Shown here: one piece after another, positions 46,466 to 59,350 of the stretch
How the letters are laid out: the number at the start of each line of letters is the position of its first letter
Position numbering within the stretch: position 1 is the first letter of the stretch
Source: Sipunculus nudus
Taxonomy: Eukaryota > Annelida > Sipuncula > Golfingiida > Sipunculidae
DNA length: 64,000 nucleotides
Direction: 5' to 3'
Assembly: GCA_026874595.1 (NCBI GenBank)
Contig: CM049309.1
Location: 73,208,426-73,272,425 of the forward strand
Program-made: the position numbers and the translations under genes
The notes under the pieces: model-generated
The model's database searches: none
Seen by the model: only the letters and a program-made list of their open reading frames with translations
What the model was told of the DNA's origin: nothing

Positions 46466-47540
46466 TCGAACTAAAAGAAAATCAATATTGATCGCGTAAT
46501 CATTAACGCGTTCACCTTTCATCGGTAATCATGCAATCCATGTATCAGTATATCAATGTTGATATATCATTCATATACACTTGATCTCTATTCCACATTC
46601 GCCTAACAGGTTGATATAATATTTCTTCTGTATCTACACTATCATATTACCCAATCTTGCGTTTGGACGGGTCCTTCCTACGGGACATCGGCCAGGCTTG
46701 TGCGGGGCGGTTTTCACATGGGCCGAGTTGACAGGAACCGAGTTAACTGGTTAGTTTCTAATTGGTGGCCTCAGGATGTCCTCAGGATTTATGGGAGAGT
46801 ATGCAAATGACCCCCCCCCCCCCCCCACCCTTACCCACAAAGTACTTACTTGGCATCGTTCCCGAAATTTCATGACCATGCAGAAACGGTAATTTCCTAG
46901 TCGTTGAGACAGAGGAGTTGCATGACAATGGTTCTGTGCCACCACCATCAGTTTGAACATAGAGATCCTATATATGGCAGACTAAAGCAACCATAACAGT
47001 TGCTAAAGTATGCATTACAAAAACAGAAAGTCACCTATTTCCCAATTTACCAGAGTCAGAGGCCCAGGGAAGTCTGCCTTGACCTAAGGTTATAACACGA
47101 AATGCAAACAGTTTTCGCGGATCGCAAACTCACAGCCAATCATTATACAAATCTATAGCCCTGGACATAACATTTAAGTCATATTTGCATCAAATTACCA
47201 TTTATCTCATAAAAATATTCAAGTCAAGAGCAATAACTTTGATCGACTGTAACCTGATTTTGACATGTGAACATCAATAGCTCCAGGTAAACTTTTTTTT
47301 ATATCTAATTGAAGCCAGTCTGTGAACAGCAATAATACATTGATCTGACTAACCCAGTTCCCGCAATCCACACATTTATGTTGAACCTGTCCGTTACTGA
47401 ATCAATCGTAGTGATCTCACAGTGGTCATTGCTTAATCAGAACAAAACACAACTGGAGTGTTTCAATGGTGTCCAGGTTAACGGAATTATGTAAAGAACA
47501 TTGAATAGTCTACGGTTACCTGTTGTGTCTACAGTAAACT

Positions 47541-47615
<75 letters not shown>
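47541..47615. repeat. (TA)n microsatellite
   Basis: TA array interrupted by TTTA and AAAT, giving a self-complementary tract. Confidence 0.95.
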
Positions 47616-49159
47616 GGCGTGGTCAATTGAAGTGTTAATCTATAACTATTCAATGGGTCTGTGAATTAAAGAATCATCTATTTATGCCGATCCGGGAATG
47701 TATTTAAAGATAATCCATTCCGTGACTGTTGTACCAGCTGTCTCTAGTTTGTAAGTAAAAAATAAGTTATGTGTTATTATTCCCCATTTTTAAATATACT
47801 AAAGGCCGGACATTTTTCACAGTGGCCTAGCATTCTGACGGTCTAAAACACAAACACACGAATATGTATAAACATACCTACATACAAACCAACATACGTA
47901 CATACAGAAACATTAACCATAATTATAACGTAAACCTGCATGACAGTGCATGTCAATACACAGAATGCAAGACTCGTATCCATTTCCTGCTCCCCCTATA
48001 ACACTGATTCACATTTTCGGACTCAATCTGGCAATACCACACACATATATGTGTAGGCTAACATAAGTAAACATCGCATCATTTCAAATAATGGAGGTGA
48101 AAACCTATAAATGTTCGGTATGTGCGCTTCGCTGATTAAATGAACTCACTACAAAGAATAGAAGTCCCGATAGCATAAATTTCTTCCTATAAGGTAAGAT
48201 GCCTTTACATATGGTTTAACGCAAGAAAAATATTCCTACCTGTGCAAGGGGACCCGGTATTTGGTTATGACACAGGCGACGGCAGACCGGGCTCCTTGCT
48301 TATACATACGGGTCTCGCTGGTAACCAGGCATGCTCGTGTGTACTCTCCTTGCACAAATCAATGGTCTCAAAATAGAGTGGTTGATCCGAGGTTGACGCG
48401 AGAGCTTTTTGTGCCAACTCCTGTGGAGAGGTGTGTGATGTTACAAACTCAGAGGATTTGCTTTGACCCCCTGCTGTTTTCAGTTATAGATAGATAGTTT
48501 CATTCAGACATAAGCAATACAATGACATATTTTATATATGTCACGATATGCACCTTTGATATCAATAAGAAGTATAAAAGAAAACTATTTCCGCAGTGGT
48601 CCATATAGCTGCCAGGATATGCAAGGAGCTTAAGACGAAATGACAGGCTCTTTGAAAGGCACCACTTCACGTGAAACGATTCTAACGGTTTACTTTTTAA
48701 ATGTATTTTTAAAGAAACGAAATTATTTGATTGATTGATTGATTTTATTGAGGTGGTCAGATACATCATAAAATACAATATCTTGATATAAACAAGGATA
48801 CCACTAAAAAGTTTAAAAGTATAAACTGATTTCCATAGTGGTGCTTATGATCAGGATTTATAGAAGAGTAAAAGGGCATGCAAAGAATAACTGGTATTTA
48901 AATTAAATTATATGTAGTAATTTATAATCAATAGTATTAAAAATAGAAGTTAACAATAAATAAGGACTACAAAACAAAAATATTGCTACATTTTTAGAAA
49001 TAGTGTGTGTACAGGATTGATCATACCAAGCATATTTAACAATAGGAAAACAAGGGACACATTAACAACTAAGTCATGATTAGGCACAGTATCCATCATA
49101 AAGAAAAGAAAAGAGAAAAAAAATCATCAAGTAAAATCATTATAAATAAAAGTATAGTG

Positions 49160-49345
49160 TTTAAATGACCAGAAACCAATATGGAATATCACAGGGTATA
49201 TCACAGACTGTAGTATAATATGAATGACTATAGAAAATATTGTTGCGTATCACAGAGTATAGCATAATTTGAATGACTAGAAACCAATGTGACATATCAC
49301 CGAGTATAGCATAATTTAAATGACTAGAATCCGACTTGGTATATC
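49160..49345. repeat. About 49-bp tandem repeat in the LINE 3' region
   Basis: TGAATGACTA/TAAATGACTA recurs at 49221, 49270 and 49318, with TATCAC(A/C)GAGTATAGCATAATTT between copies. A more diverged unit begins near 49163. Confidence 0.7.
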
Positions 49346-49853
49346 ACATAGTATTTTTTATATGTGACTAGACAAAAGCACCATTAGTATTCACCCTAAA
49401 TTTGTTTAACAATGACCAAAGAATGTAAAGATATAAAATATACATTCATAGATATCTAGATAGACAATCAAATATTTATCAATCGTAATATAAGTAACAA
49501 ATATATGTTGCCTATCACAGAATATGTTTACTATTTGTCTTCTAAAAGCACAAAAGTAGTAGATATACCTTAAATTATGTGCAGTGGCCAAAGTGACTGT
49601 AGAGATGTCTATTAAATGAGAATCCTTCTATATAGCATCTACATATATGATGAAAATAACTAAAAAATTATAAGTTTAGGTGGCCAAATATGGCCTATCA
49701 CATATGATTCACTGTATCACTAGACAAAAGTACCTTTGAGTGTAATTAGGGCTAAAAATTTTATGCCATGGCTAAAAAATATCCATATACACATCAGAAT
49801 TATTTGCAAGATTAACTGATATCAGCAATATGCCATAGTTGCAGGAGTTTAGA

Positions 49854-51673
49854 TTAAACTGTAAATGTAATTAAAAATAAATAAAATGACTGCTTTCTCG
49901 ATCTTTCATCTTCTGTTACAGATGCGCTTTTACCTGTTTCTTTCTTGAAAACATATTTGAATTTACTAGACTGTAAATAAGGTGGAAAATTGTTCCATAA
50001 TTTGATTCCTGTGTATCCAAATGATTGTTTGCCTTTAGAACCAATTAATGGGTATTGTGACAGAAAAACGACTTTTTCTTGTGAAATGACTAATTTATAT
50101 ATATTAAACTGTTCGAGAAGATATCTTGGAACTTTGTTGTTTATATCATTGTATATATGATTTAATTTGAGCTGGGATACTCTGTTCCCACATTTGACCA
50201 CCCTATACCATTCAACTCTTCAAATCCTATGTAAGACCGTTTATTAAGGTTCAATATGAGTCTAACCATTGTTTTGACAGACTTGCAATTTCTTTTTAGT
50301 AGATATATTTAGTCAAACACAACAGTTACAACATGCATAATCAAATTGGTACTGAATCAAAGCTGAGCACAATGTTATTCTAGACTTTTGATTAAGTACA
50401 TATGCATATAGATACATAAATTTTAGTCTGTCATTACATCTAAAATGATCTCATTGGCAGTATATTCTCCTGATAGTGATTGGTCTAGTACTTGCCCTAA
50501 ATATTTAACATTTGATTTACTTTCAATTAAATTCCATTTACATTTCACATTTAATTTATGTACTGCTTTCCCCTTGCTGCCAAATAATATGGATTCTGTT
50601 TCTCCAAGTTTAAGAGATTTTTCGTCTATAAGCCAATTATGATTCCTGACTGAGTTTGTGTTCAATATCAAATACATTTTTACCAGAGACTAACAAAGCA
50701 GAATCATCAGCCATTTCCATATCATTCACATTTAATAAAAATTAAAGTAAAAGGACCTAGAATAAAACCTTTGTGGAACACCTCATGTGATAATACTTTC
50801 TGCTAATGAAGTTCCAATTAAGTTAACAATCGGTTTCCCATTTGATATATATGAGGAGAACAATTTACTGCTTGTTTATCTTATCCTATTACAGACAGCT
50901 TGTTACATAAAATTTCATAATTTACTGTGTAAACGCCTGCATGTAACGCCTTTTGCAGGTGTAATAAAACCATTCCAGTATAATCTCTTTTGTCCATATT
51001 AATTTTTATATAGTATGTTAGGTAGGTTAAACTTGTGTCTTTTGAATGTGGTGATCTAAAGCCTGGCAGGTATTGGTAAATGACATTATTATAATTTAAG
51101 TACTTTTCCAATCGCTCCTTGGTAGTTTTTTACAATACTTTTGATAATAAGAAAAGGATTAAGACTGGTCTGTAGTTTCCTCTGTCTAATCTGCTATTCT
51201 TTTGTGCAGTGGCATAACTCTAGCCGTTTTAAACTCCACTGTAACTTTAACTGTTTCTATTGATAAGTTTATGATATGGGTGATAGGTGCTTTGATCACT
51301 GATGCTCCATCTTTAATTAATATTGAGGGTAAGTTGTCAAGACCAGTACTTTTTTTAATATATTCTTCTAAAACTGTTTTGAATTTAAAATCATTTTTAT
51401 TTATGCCTTTTCTATCATAGAATTCTTTAACTGTTTCTTTCCCCAATAGTCCTGGAGGTTTCAACAGTGAATCAACATGTTTTGTAGCTACTGTAGAGAA
51501 ATATTTATTAAACATATAGCAATCTTACCATCACCAGGAAGTGTTTCCCCATTTACATTTAAACTGATTTTTCCAACATCACAGTCACAGCTGTCAGTTA
51601 ACTTTGGCAGTAAACTTCTTAAATTTATATGTAAAATATGTAAGTCCTTATTCTTAAAACAAATAAAATGCAA
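49854..51673 (-). pseudogene. LINE reverse transcriptase, frameshifted, endonuclease missing
   Basis: Pieces in order: LHILHINLRSLLPKL (first strand of an APE endonuclease, 51.6 kb); a jump straight to ISLNVNGETLPGDGKIA and FNKYFSTVATKHVDSLL (pre-RT region, 51.5 kb); STGLDNLPSILIKDGA and RGNYRPV (RT entry); YLPGFRSPHS, LQKALHAGVYTVNYEIL (motif A region, changed from the usual KAFD); MADD at about 50.70 kb in place of YADD; KLGETESILFGSKGK; and a C-terminal FLSQYPLIGSKGKQSFGYTG block (50.0 kb). At least four frame changes and several stops make it non-functional. Confidence 0.8.
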
Positions 51674-51965
51674 TTTAAATCATCAGTCTGCATCATTTCC
51701 TCATCAAAGAAAGGCATATGGTGATTTTCTTAATATATCAAGGTAAATAATAAAGAGATGGACCATATAGTCAAATGGGAAAATGTTAGATAAGTAACAG
51801 TTACAAGGAAATGACCCAGAAAAGTATTAAACTTAACCGAAATCGACACTGATAGCAATTCAAGCACCTGTGATGATACAGAACCCTGTCTGCAATTGTT
51901 TACTAGATAGTTTATTATCAGCTACAACAGCCGGTCTTTTTATTGTATCCCGAAGAACATTGTTC

Positions 51966-51967
<2 letters not shown>

Positions 51968-52010
<43 letters not shown>
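51968..52010. repeat. (TA)n microsatellite
   Basis: About 42 bp of TA in otherwise unremarkable sequence between the LINE and the next transposon. Nothing else is recognised from 51721 to 52575. Confidence 0.95.
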
Positions 52011-52014
<4 letters not shown>

Positions 52015-52578
52015 TTAAGACAACGGAACAGGACGACGTGAATAATCAGATGACGATATCGTTTGTTGAGCTAGACGTCTGAACAACACGACAACATGGA
52101 GAAATCCAATTGAGCCATGTTATTGACCCAACTTATGCAGTAAACATGACACCGCGACACATAAAACCACGGAGCATAGCGCCCATTCATTGTGGTCAAT
52201 CAGGTGGCGAGCATACTGTACTAGAGCTTACTGTACTAGAGTTCTTGACCTAGCATGTTTCAGTGGTTTTATATTAGACTTAAACAATTAAACAGGCTTA
52301 AATGTAATATTAATAATTATTACGTCATGAGCCAATAAGAACGTTTTAAAACTCACTCAGTGGGAAGGGGCCATAACATACCGAGCGTGTGGATGGGAAC
52401 TAAAAGGCTCCGTACGCATTTCTTTTCCTTTTAGTTAAGGTGTCTAGTGACCTTGGTGCACGGCTCCACATGCCATTGTTGTTATCATATGGAGACCAAT
52501 AATAGTGTCCAAAACTGACACCTGTGACCGCAGCCGGTCCACTATTTTTAAAACTCGTTTACAGGAGCAAGCGAATAA

Positions 52579-52708
52579 GTCCGGGAGCCAGATACCAGAA
52601 GGGGCCTTAAAATAAGAGTTTGTTGCACCCCCTACAACATTAGTTTGATGGTATCATTTGATAGAGCTGATTCTCAGCTTTCATATCAGGCCGGGTGTCG
52701 CTTTCTAT
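52579..52708 (+). repeat. Transposon terminal inverted repeat, left
   Basis: Pairs with 59753-59877. Shared blocks, from outside in: GGGAGCCAG, TTTGTTGCACCCCC, TACAACATT and GGTGTC(G/A)CTTT. Other segments have diverged. Confidence 0.85.
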
Positions 52709-53197
52709 CGACAATTTTAAGGAAGTTAGAGTAATGTTTATACAATGATCTATTTTTGGCTGGAGCCAATAACGATACAGCATGTTAAATATCACGTAAG
52801 CCATTTCAGTTTAAAAAAAACTGAAATTGGCACAAAAGCAAATTAACATTTTTGCAGAATGTTTTAACATTACTAAACAAACAATAAACATTTTTTTTTC
52901 ATATTTTTTTAAATATTTTTTACTTTTTTTCTACACTTCCTGCTAAAACAATGTAGTTGTCTTACATGTTTTATGCTTTTTATTTTAATTTCTTTCAATT
53001 ACTCTTCATTTAACAGATGTAATAAACATTTCTTTGCAACACACTTGAGAGAATATAATGGATCAAGTATTACAAATATTGCTGAACCTCAGCACAGCAA
53101 GATTCTCTAATATAATGAAATATCTTAACACCTGCACTTTACCTGGAGTACAGGAATATAATCTAAGCAAAACATCTCAGGGAACTTAAACTCCATG

Positions 53198-54937
53198 TTA
53201 CCCCTCATCTGAAGATTCAGAGTCACTTATGTGCCTGCGCTGACTACGATGAGGATTTTGACAATTTTCTTCACCTTCACAACCACATGCTGCAGTACAA
53301 ATAAGACCCTCCGAAGAGCAACTGCAGCGCCCTCTGCAGTGTGAAGTTTTGCAGTTGCAAGTGATGACTTCCATAAGTGCTCTCAGTGCTGGGTCAAGTG
53401 TCATGAGTACAGGCTGAATATTCCCATCACATATCTCCCATCCATTTCCAGCTGGAGACGGAATCGTTGCCTCCGCATCCAGTGCATGTCGCCAAATTAG
53501 GCACTGGTAGTTTGCTCTAGCAATATGACATCTGAGGCTGTCAGATGTAGGGGGCAAGTCTTCATTTTTGGCTCGCTTCCGACAAAAAAGTCGGTACCTC
53601 AGACCACTGACATCTTCATTGCAGCACTTTTTGTCATACATCTGACACACTAGCAAAAAGCAGGCATGTTCTGCAGCCTCTGTAACACTGCTTGATGATC
53701 CAAGTTCCCTCAGAGGAAGTGCTTGTTGAATATTTTGCCTTGCCCATTTCAGTGGTTTTACTTTGCCAACTGAGAAAAGTCCACTTGTTGAGTCACAACC
53801 CGTTAGGGCATGGAGCCCTGGTAGAAGTTGACTGATCTCGTCACCTATTTTGCCTGCTATTTCATGGATGGGAATGAATCTAGCCTTGTCCTTGACCCCT
53901 GTTTTGAACCAGATCTGCACGTTCAGGCTTCTGACAAAGTGTATGCAAAGTATAGCCACATCTGTGTCAGGTGACCACACTACAATATTATTTGAACCAA
54001 TTGTCGCATCATGCAAAAGTATCCTTGTGTCAGCTTCTTCCTGTGTGTTGCATAGGTGAGCAAGGGTTCTGACCTCTCTCGTTGTCAATGCCCTTGACTG
54101 TGTGGGGTCACTGAAACCACCAGCAAGTATTAAAACTTGACCTTCTTTCATCAACCCAGGGGCAGCCACACACCAGTTCTCAGAGAGGAATGATGTAAGA
54201 GCACCTTTTTTCTTGGGACTGCACATAAAGCGCTTCCAGTCCTTTGGGAGTGAGGTATCTTTGCTGTGAATACACATTCCAATGCTGTCAGATGTTTGGC
54301 GTCTTGCTCTCTCAAAACTCTTTATCGAGTGCTCTGTGTTATATGCATCAAATACAACATCTACACGTTTGCATGCTGTACACTTGAATGGCTTCATTAC
54401 TAGCTGCAATATATTTTCACTGAGCTGTCCAAAGTTGACTGCTCCTCGAGATCCTACCATCTGAAGAATGGCCATCCCATCGATAATCCAGGTGGTTGAT
54501 CCTGTATCAGGCATATCACAGTGCATTGAAACCTCTCTTTCTAACTCTCCTAAAAGTGTGCTCTTAGTAGCCTTCCTTAGTCTTCCATCCGCATGTGCCA
54601 ATGAATATGGCACTGATGAGAACTCGTGTACAAAAACTTGTTTCAGGTCAACATCTCTTGTTTTTGCAACAACTACTATTCGGCTGAAAAGTTCTCTGTC
54701 CTCATTCACCGAAGCAAGCTTCATAGCGGTTGAAATGTCCCTTTTACTCTTCTTGGCACTTACATTTGAAAACTTCTGAATATTTAGTTTACGAATTGGG
54801 TCAAAGAATGGAACTTTTCCTGTTTTCAATCTGTCTTCCACAAATACATTCATTGCCTTTTGTCCAATGAGAAAAGAAGATGGCAAGTCTTTTGCTGTTG
54901 CATCTGGTGCAATGACACCTTTGGCAATGTTAAACAC
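53198..54937 (-). pseudogene. Transposon C-terminal part: XPG-fold nuclease plus CXC zinc domain
   Basis: A 579-codon open frame, the last part of a longer protein. The acidic residues fall in the order of FEN1/XPG nucleases: D153 (IIDGMAIL), D197 (VDVVFDAYN), E301/D303 (EEADTRILLHD), D324 and D326 (SPDTDVAIL) and D382 (LTGCDSTSG). The putative active site therefore looks complete. Residues 527-553 carry eight cysteines in the tesmin/TSO1 CXC pattern (CNCKTSHC, RCSC, ICTAACGC). The nuclease fold is my inference from motif order. The first residues (NIAKGVIAPDATAKDL) continue the protein of 54850-56466 after a one-base frameshift near 54940. This segment itself has no internal stop. Confidence 0.82.
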
Positions 54938-56466
54938 CTCTGTTGCGCTGGTTGATCAAGTATGAATGGATTAATCATTTGGTCTTTTATTGTGTCCACT
55001 ATTTTTTGGATATCATGTTCATCTCTCATTTTTCGCTTGGAGCCAAGTTCCTTGTGGCTGTGTTTTCCAAGATCACTTTTCTCTTTGAGTCCTGCCATCT
55101 CTTTTATGGCTGATGTAGCAGCAGCTCTCTCATGAGCTGTCAAGAACCACCTGTTAAGCGCTCCTGGGTGCATACTGATTCCAATTATACCTCCCTTTGT
55201 TTTGTTGTCCCTGTTAACACGTTGCTCTAATGCCATGTCACTCCAGACTTGGTTAAATCGTTGGCTTGACCTTTTAACAGGATGATTTCCCTGACAGAAT
55301 TGTTCATACACATCTGGAGCAGTAACATCCAGCCTTTGCATATCTGCCAAATAAACACAGGCCCAGCGTGCATAGTTAATTCTATCGGCTGCAAAGAAAT
55401 ATGGTATCATCTTTGCAACACACTCTAGGTGAAGGGCCCAATCTCCATCTCTCTCTGCCCTTATAAAGGCAAGTAGACAACATATCATATCAAGATAATT
55501 GCTCCAGAATTTGAAGGTAAGTGATGATTCCCCTTCCCTGCAAAACTGATCTTGAATGTTTTGGATGGAAGGCATTTTATGCAAAATTTGTTGGAAAGCA
55601 ATATTGATGTCTTCTGAATAGTCATTCTCAAGCAGGTCACAGAATCTCTCAATAAGCTGGATGAGTTCTTCCTGGTCAGTTAATTCTGCATGTACCTCAC
55701 TTGTTTTCATCCAATCACCCATTGCCTTCCATCTCAGTCGCATCATTGCTTCCAGCATAAGTTTGTGAGCTCTAACTCCCCTGTTGTATGATTTGCCTTT
55801 CATTAGCTGACTCACTGTTGTGCTACCATATGTTTCAGATTCTATCAAAATATTTTGAAGTCCACTCTCATCATACAACTTTCTAATTGATGCTAGAAAA
55901 GTGAGGGCCATATGAAAACCACCTAATCTTATGACAAAGCCTTGGAAAGTATCTGGATTGCGCCATTGTATTTCCTTTGCCTTACAATATATGGCTTCAT
56001 CAAATGTGATAACTGTTGTCATTTGTCCAAGTGATTTCATCATCGTCTGGACCGTTTTCATAACGGTAAAGACTGTCGAATACTGTGTTGGGGACTCTGG
56101 TATCATTGAGCAGTAACCGATTTTGGTAACTGGGGGATTTTTGCTGCTCAACAGTGCATTGAAAGGGGTCCATCCAGGTACTGACTGATTTGCTTTTGGT
56201 TCAAGGCTGACTTGGAATAGCTTTTGTGGACAAAGTCGACAAATCATCCAGGCTTCATCAATATTCTTTGCTTCTGCATTCCTGGTAGCCTGGGTATACC
56301 ATTCCAGAGAGACTTTCCCCAACAAATCTGCTGGCCTTGGACGCTTGCCGGACACACTGAAGTTTAAAATCTCTTGTCCTGGACATTGACCCGATAGAGA
56401 TCTTGAACGTGTGCTGGTAAGACAAACTGACTCAGCAAATTGCCCCTGGACTCTTCTTTGCCACAT
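54850..56466 (-). pseudogene. Transposon central part: DDE-like transposase region
   Basis: A 538-codon open frame. Recognisable blocks are VITFDEAIYCKAKEIQW (D156), VIRLGGFHMALTFLASIRK, SETYGSTTVSQLMKGKSYNR, YFFAADRINYARWACVYL and GGIIGISMHPGALNRWFLTA. These are hallmarks of a widespread transposase family in aquatic animals. The usual position of a second acidic residue (GDFH-like) is Gly here. The N-terminus is frameshifted from the preceding frame near 56470. The last 30 or so residues, after the downstream frameshift near 54940, are out of frame and not native. Confidence 0.8.
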
Positions 56467-57305
56467 GACTGCCGTTGGTAAAGCACTAGTGGTGTCGCAT
56501 GTGTAGTCTGTTTGCCATCAAGGGTTTCCTCAATGAGATCATCATTATCTGCCGCTGCCTGCACAAACGATCCTGGTATGATGTTTGATGGCAGTACCAC
56601 ACCATCATTTGCTTCTACTTTCTTCAGCTGTTCGTTGGCAATAGCAGTATCAATTCTCTCAAGCTCATCATAAATACAACAGTGGCCAAATCTGTTCAGA
56701 AGAGTTACCTATTGTTTGCTTCCAGTCATATTGCGTATTGCTAAGGCTATGCAAACATGTTTTGGTGTCCGCGTGGTGCCCCTTGAGAAAGCATAAAGGA
56801 GGTCCTGGCTGATGGATAACACTTGTCTATCAATCTGGTCACTGCTTGCTTTTTTCTTGCCTTCGCCTGCTGTCAGGGATAGGCTGCTGTGACCCCTGTC
56901 TGATTCCAGCAACCACAATATAAAATTGTACAAGCTGTCTGGAATTATCTCCAGTGCAGACTCATTAGAAATGTCATCACATTGAACTGGATTAGTCTTT
57001 ATCCCAGTGCACCCTGTAAGGGTTGTTCGGGGTATTTGTGAAGCATGATATAATATTTGTTGAGGGTCCTCTGTGCTGTCATGTTCATGTGGTCCGAAGA
57101 TATCGGTCTCGAGTTTCATGTCTTCAAGATCTTCATTCAGCTGCCTTGCTGCTTGGACAGCATCACCTAGTGTTATAGAGCTGCTAAACACAAGTTCAGG
57201 CTTTTTAAGAACAGCTGGGGCTTGAAACACAATTTTTTCTCCATAATACTTTTTCAGTCTGTTTTTTTTTAATTTTTCACCCCGGTACTTCTGTTCTCCT
57301 GGCAT
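56364..57305 (-). pseudogene. Transposon coding segment interrupted by a TAG
   Basis: One frame runs from 57305 to 56364 with a single TAG at 56709-56711. Before it: EKLKKNRLKKYYGEKIVF, SDQIDRQVLSISQDLLYAFS and KHVCIALAIRNMTGSK. After it: VTLLNRFGHCCIYDELERID, DNDDLIEETLDGKQTTHATP and LVLYQR. Sense resumes directly after the TAG, so it is a point nonsense mutation. The frame is lost at about 56470; the final residues down to 56364 are out of frame. Confidence 0.75.
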
Positions 57306-58071
57306 TTTTTTCTGTCAAGATATCCCTGTATCGTTCAAGCAAGCTTGTCAAGGTGAAAGCCTGTTTTTGATCCATCAGTTTGGTATCTATTTCCCTCAAC
57401 AGAACAGCAAATGCTTCCCTATGCTGACTATCATCTTCCTGTGGGTCATTCTCTGGTGCTGTCATTAAGTTTGTCTTTGACGTGTAATTCATGTAACACG
57501 GACGGTGGTATTTAGCTTCTACAGCTATCAAGTCCTCTCCCCTTATTCGTAATAGAACTGCTCTGTCTTTCTTTGTTTCTGCAGCATGCCGTAATGATTC
57601 CGACGCGGAAACAGTGAGGATCTGTGACAAAGAGGAATCACCTTTTTTATATGTTTTTTGACAAATTACACATTTACTCCAATCTGTGGATACGCCAGAC
57701 GTTTTTCTGGTTTTGACTGGAGATGTAACATATTCCTTGGAGCAGGAAGGGCCTGCCTCTTGGGTCTCCACTGATATTGGCAGCTGACGCCTCTGCAAAT
57801 ATCTGTATACATTTGTTTTGCTTGTGTATTTCTTATAACAATTCAGATGCCATTTTGCAGATTCTTCTACCGATGACCATTGTTCTTGTAAACGTTCACA
57901 TGTTTCGTCCTGTCTAATGGCAGTCACTTCTCGCAAACGTGCTATTTCTTGGACTGATGCGCATGATAATTTGTCTTTAGATGTGGTTTGATAAAAGATA
58001 CATTTCGAAATGTCCAGAAATTTTGCTTTCTTACTTTTGGAACCTGAAAGTTCAAGGGCTGATTCTGCCAT
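57277..58071 (-). pseudogene. Transposon N-terminal part: paired zinc-finger modules
   Basis: A 264-codon frame from the ATG at 58071. Two similar modules are visible. The second is complete (C134-x2-C137 ... H189-x2-C192, followed by YMNYTSK). The first has C24 but Tyr at the partner position (CIFY), then H75-x2-C78 and YKKYTSK. Both end in a (W/Y)HxxCYxxYTSK motif. The frame is lost at a seven-A run (57305-57311) by a one-base insertion; the last residues (ARRTEVPG) are out of frame. The ATG is the first in frame and gives MAESALELSG. Confidence 0.78.
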
Positions 58072-58899
58072 GTTGGTTACAATGGAAATAGTGTTTTATA
58101 GCAGTGGAATTACAAAATGATATATCTGCTTTAATGCATATCTTTCAATGTGAGACTTAACCAATTGGCGGATCAAAAAAAGTTTTTGATCACAACTAGC
58201 CAGAGGACTAAAATTGTGTATTGCTTACCAAGACTATTTGTATAAACGAATGATTCTTCTCTTTTATTTAAAAAATAATTTATCCAATCACTTTTTATGA
58301 ATCAAATCAGCTTGCACAATGTATCAAAATGTATCACATGCTTGTGGCGGTTACTCAGTGTAGCCTTGTTATCTATCAAAGCTTGCAACATTCATGTTTT
58401 TACCACATGCTTTTAGCTAGGGGTGCAAACAACTTTTTTCATTGTTCGCATCAAATGCCTTATTGGAATTTAGCAGAGGGACCTGTATTTGTGCAAATGA
58501 GAAAGAACTAAGAGCAATAATTCAATGGAAGAGCTTCAAGGAAAAATGACCATGATTTCCCTGAATTAATGCAAAAATTATCCTCATGAACGGTCCACAA
58601 ACAGATTACCGATCTTGACGTGTAACTACTTAAGTCACGGCGAAGTAATGCTGAAATTGCAAAATAACTTAAAATAAAAAAGCGACCCCTCATTCAGGCT
58701 ACTGTCACCTTCAATGCGGAAAAAGACAGCTGACCTAATGTTATAGGTTTTCATGCAGGCAATCCACTTGGATAGACATGGTTGCACTGGTACAAGATAA
58801 TGATTAAAACAGAATTAGCAGTGCAAGCAAATGGCATGAAATATTTCCATAATTTGACAAATATGCATTAAACCTAAATCGTTAATTTAAGTAAATGTT

Positions 58900-59350
58900 T
58901 CAGAATGTTCAGCATTTGTGGTTTTGATCAATTTTAGTCCTGGTCATTACACTGTCAAAAGCTTTTGTAGAATAAAATCAAGGAACAGAATCTGTCGATA
59001 TCAAGAACGATTTAACAAATTTAAATGACATAGCAGTCTCACTTGTTGGCAAGTAATACAAATTTTGTCAAATTGATTATTGGGCTAAAACATTTGTGAT
59101 CATTCTGAAATAAAGGAATTTCTTGGGCTTAATTTTCTTACAAAGGAGATTGTTGGCTTGCATAGACAGATTTACTGCCTTTATCAGGTTTTTGTGTATA
59201 TCAAATAGAATAAAGGATATTTCAAATGAATATATGTAGAATGTGCTAAATAATTGCAATACTTGTCTCATTTACCGAGTAAATATGGAATTATACAACA
59301 GCTATGCCCAAGATTCTATCTTTTACACTGTCAAATGCTTTCTTTGAATT
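58900..59350 (-). pseudogene. Possible RT motif-A remnants in the transposon 5' region
   Basis: The minus strand reads FNSKKAFDSVKDRILG at about 59340-59290 and STKAFDSVMTRTKID at about 58965-58920. KAFDSV is the core of reverse transcriptase motif A in LINEs. No other RT motif could be placed between them, so these may be two small decayed fragments or chance. Confidence 0.3.

Larger units (their letters stand above)
45001..48720. other. Region upstream of the scramblase start
   Basis: It must contain or lead to the untranslated first exon and promoter of the scramblase gene, but I could not place them. It includes an inverted repeat pair (45845-46465), poly-C (46811-46826) and a TA array (47541-47615). 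No coding exon is supported; ORFs near 45.8-46.1 kb are antisense readings of the inverted repeat. Confidence 0.4.
48725..51720 (-). mobile_element. Decayed LINE, minus strand
   Basis: On the minus strand a jockey/CR1-like ORF2 begins near 51.7 kb and decays through multiple frames to about 49.86 kb. A 3' region follows, ending CACCTCAATAAAATCAATCAA near 48727-48750. This is a polyadenylation-type signal followed by an (ATCA)n tail, typical of this LINE type. ORF1 is absent and the endonuclease is almost wholly missing. Confidence 0.8.

Noticed and set aside
46811-46826. Poly-C and poly-G tracts (also 4709-4734, 21653-21671, 60360-60374, 60910-60926) as quadruplex or i-motif regulatory sites
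   Set aside because: They are single homopolymers with no nearby gene start, several are parts of repeats, and their lengths may be assembly-sensitive.
53198-58071. Reading the transposon segments as exons of a spliced host gene
   Set aside because: Sense resumes directly after the TAG and around one-base shifts (one in a seven-A run) without intron-like sequence; inverted termini and a target duplication enclose the whole.
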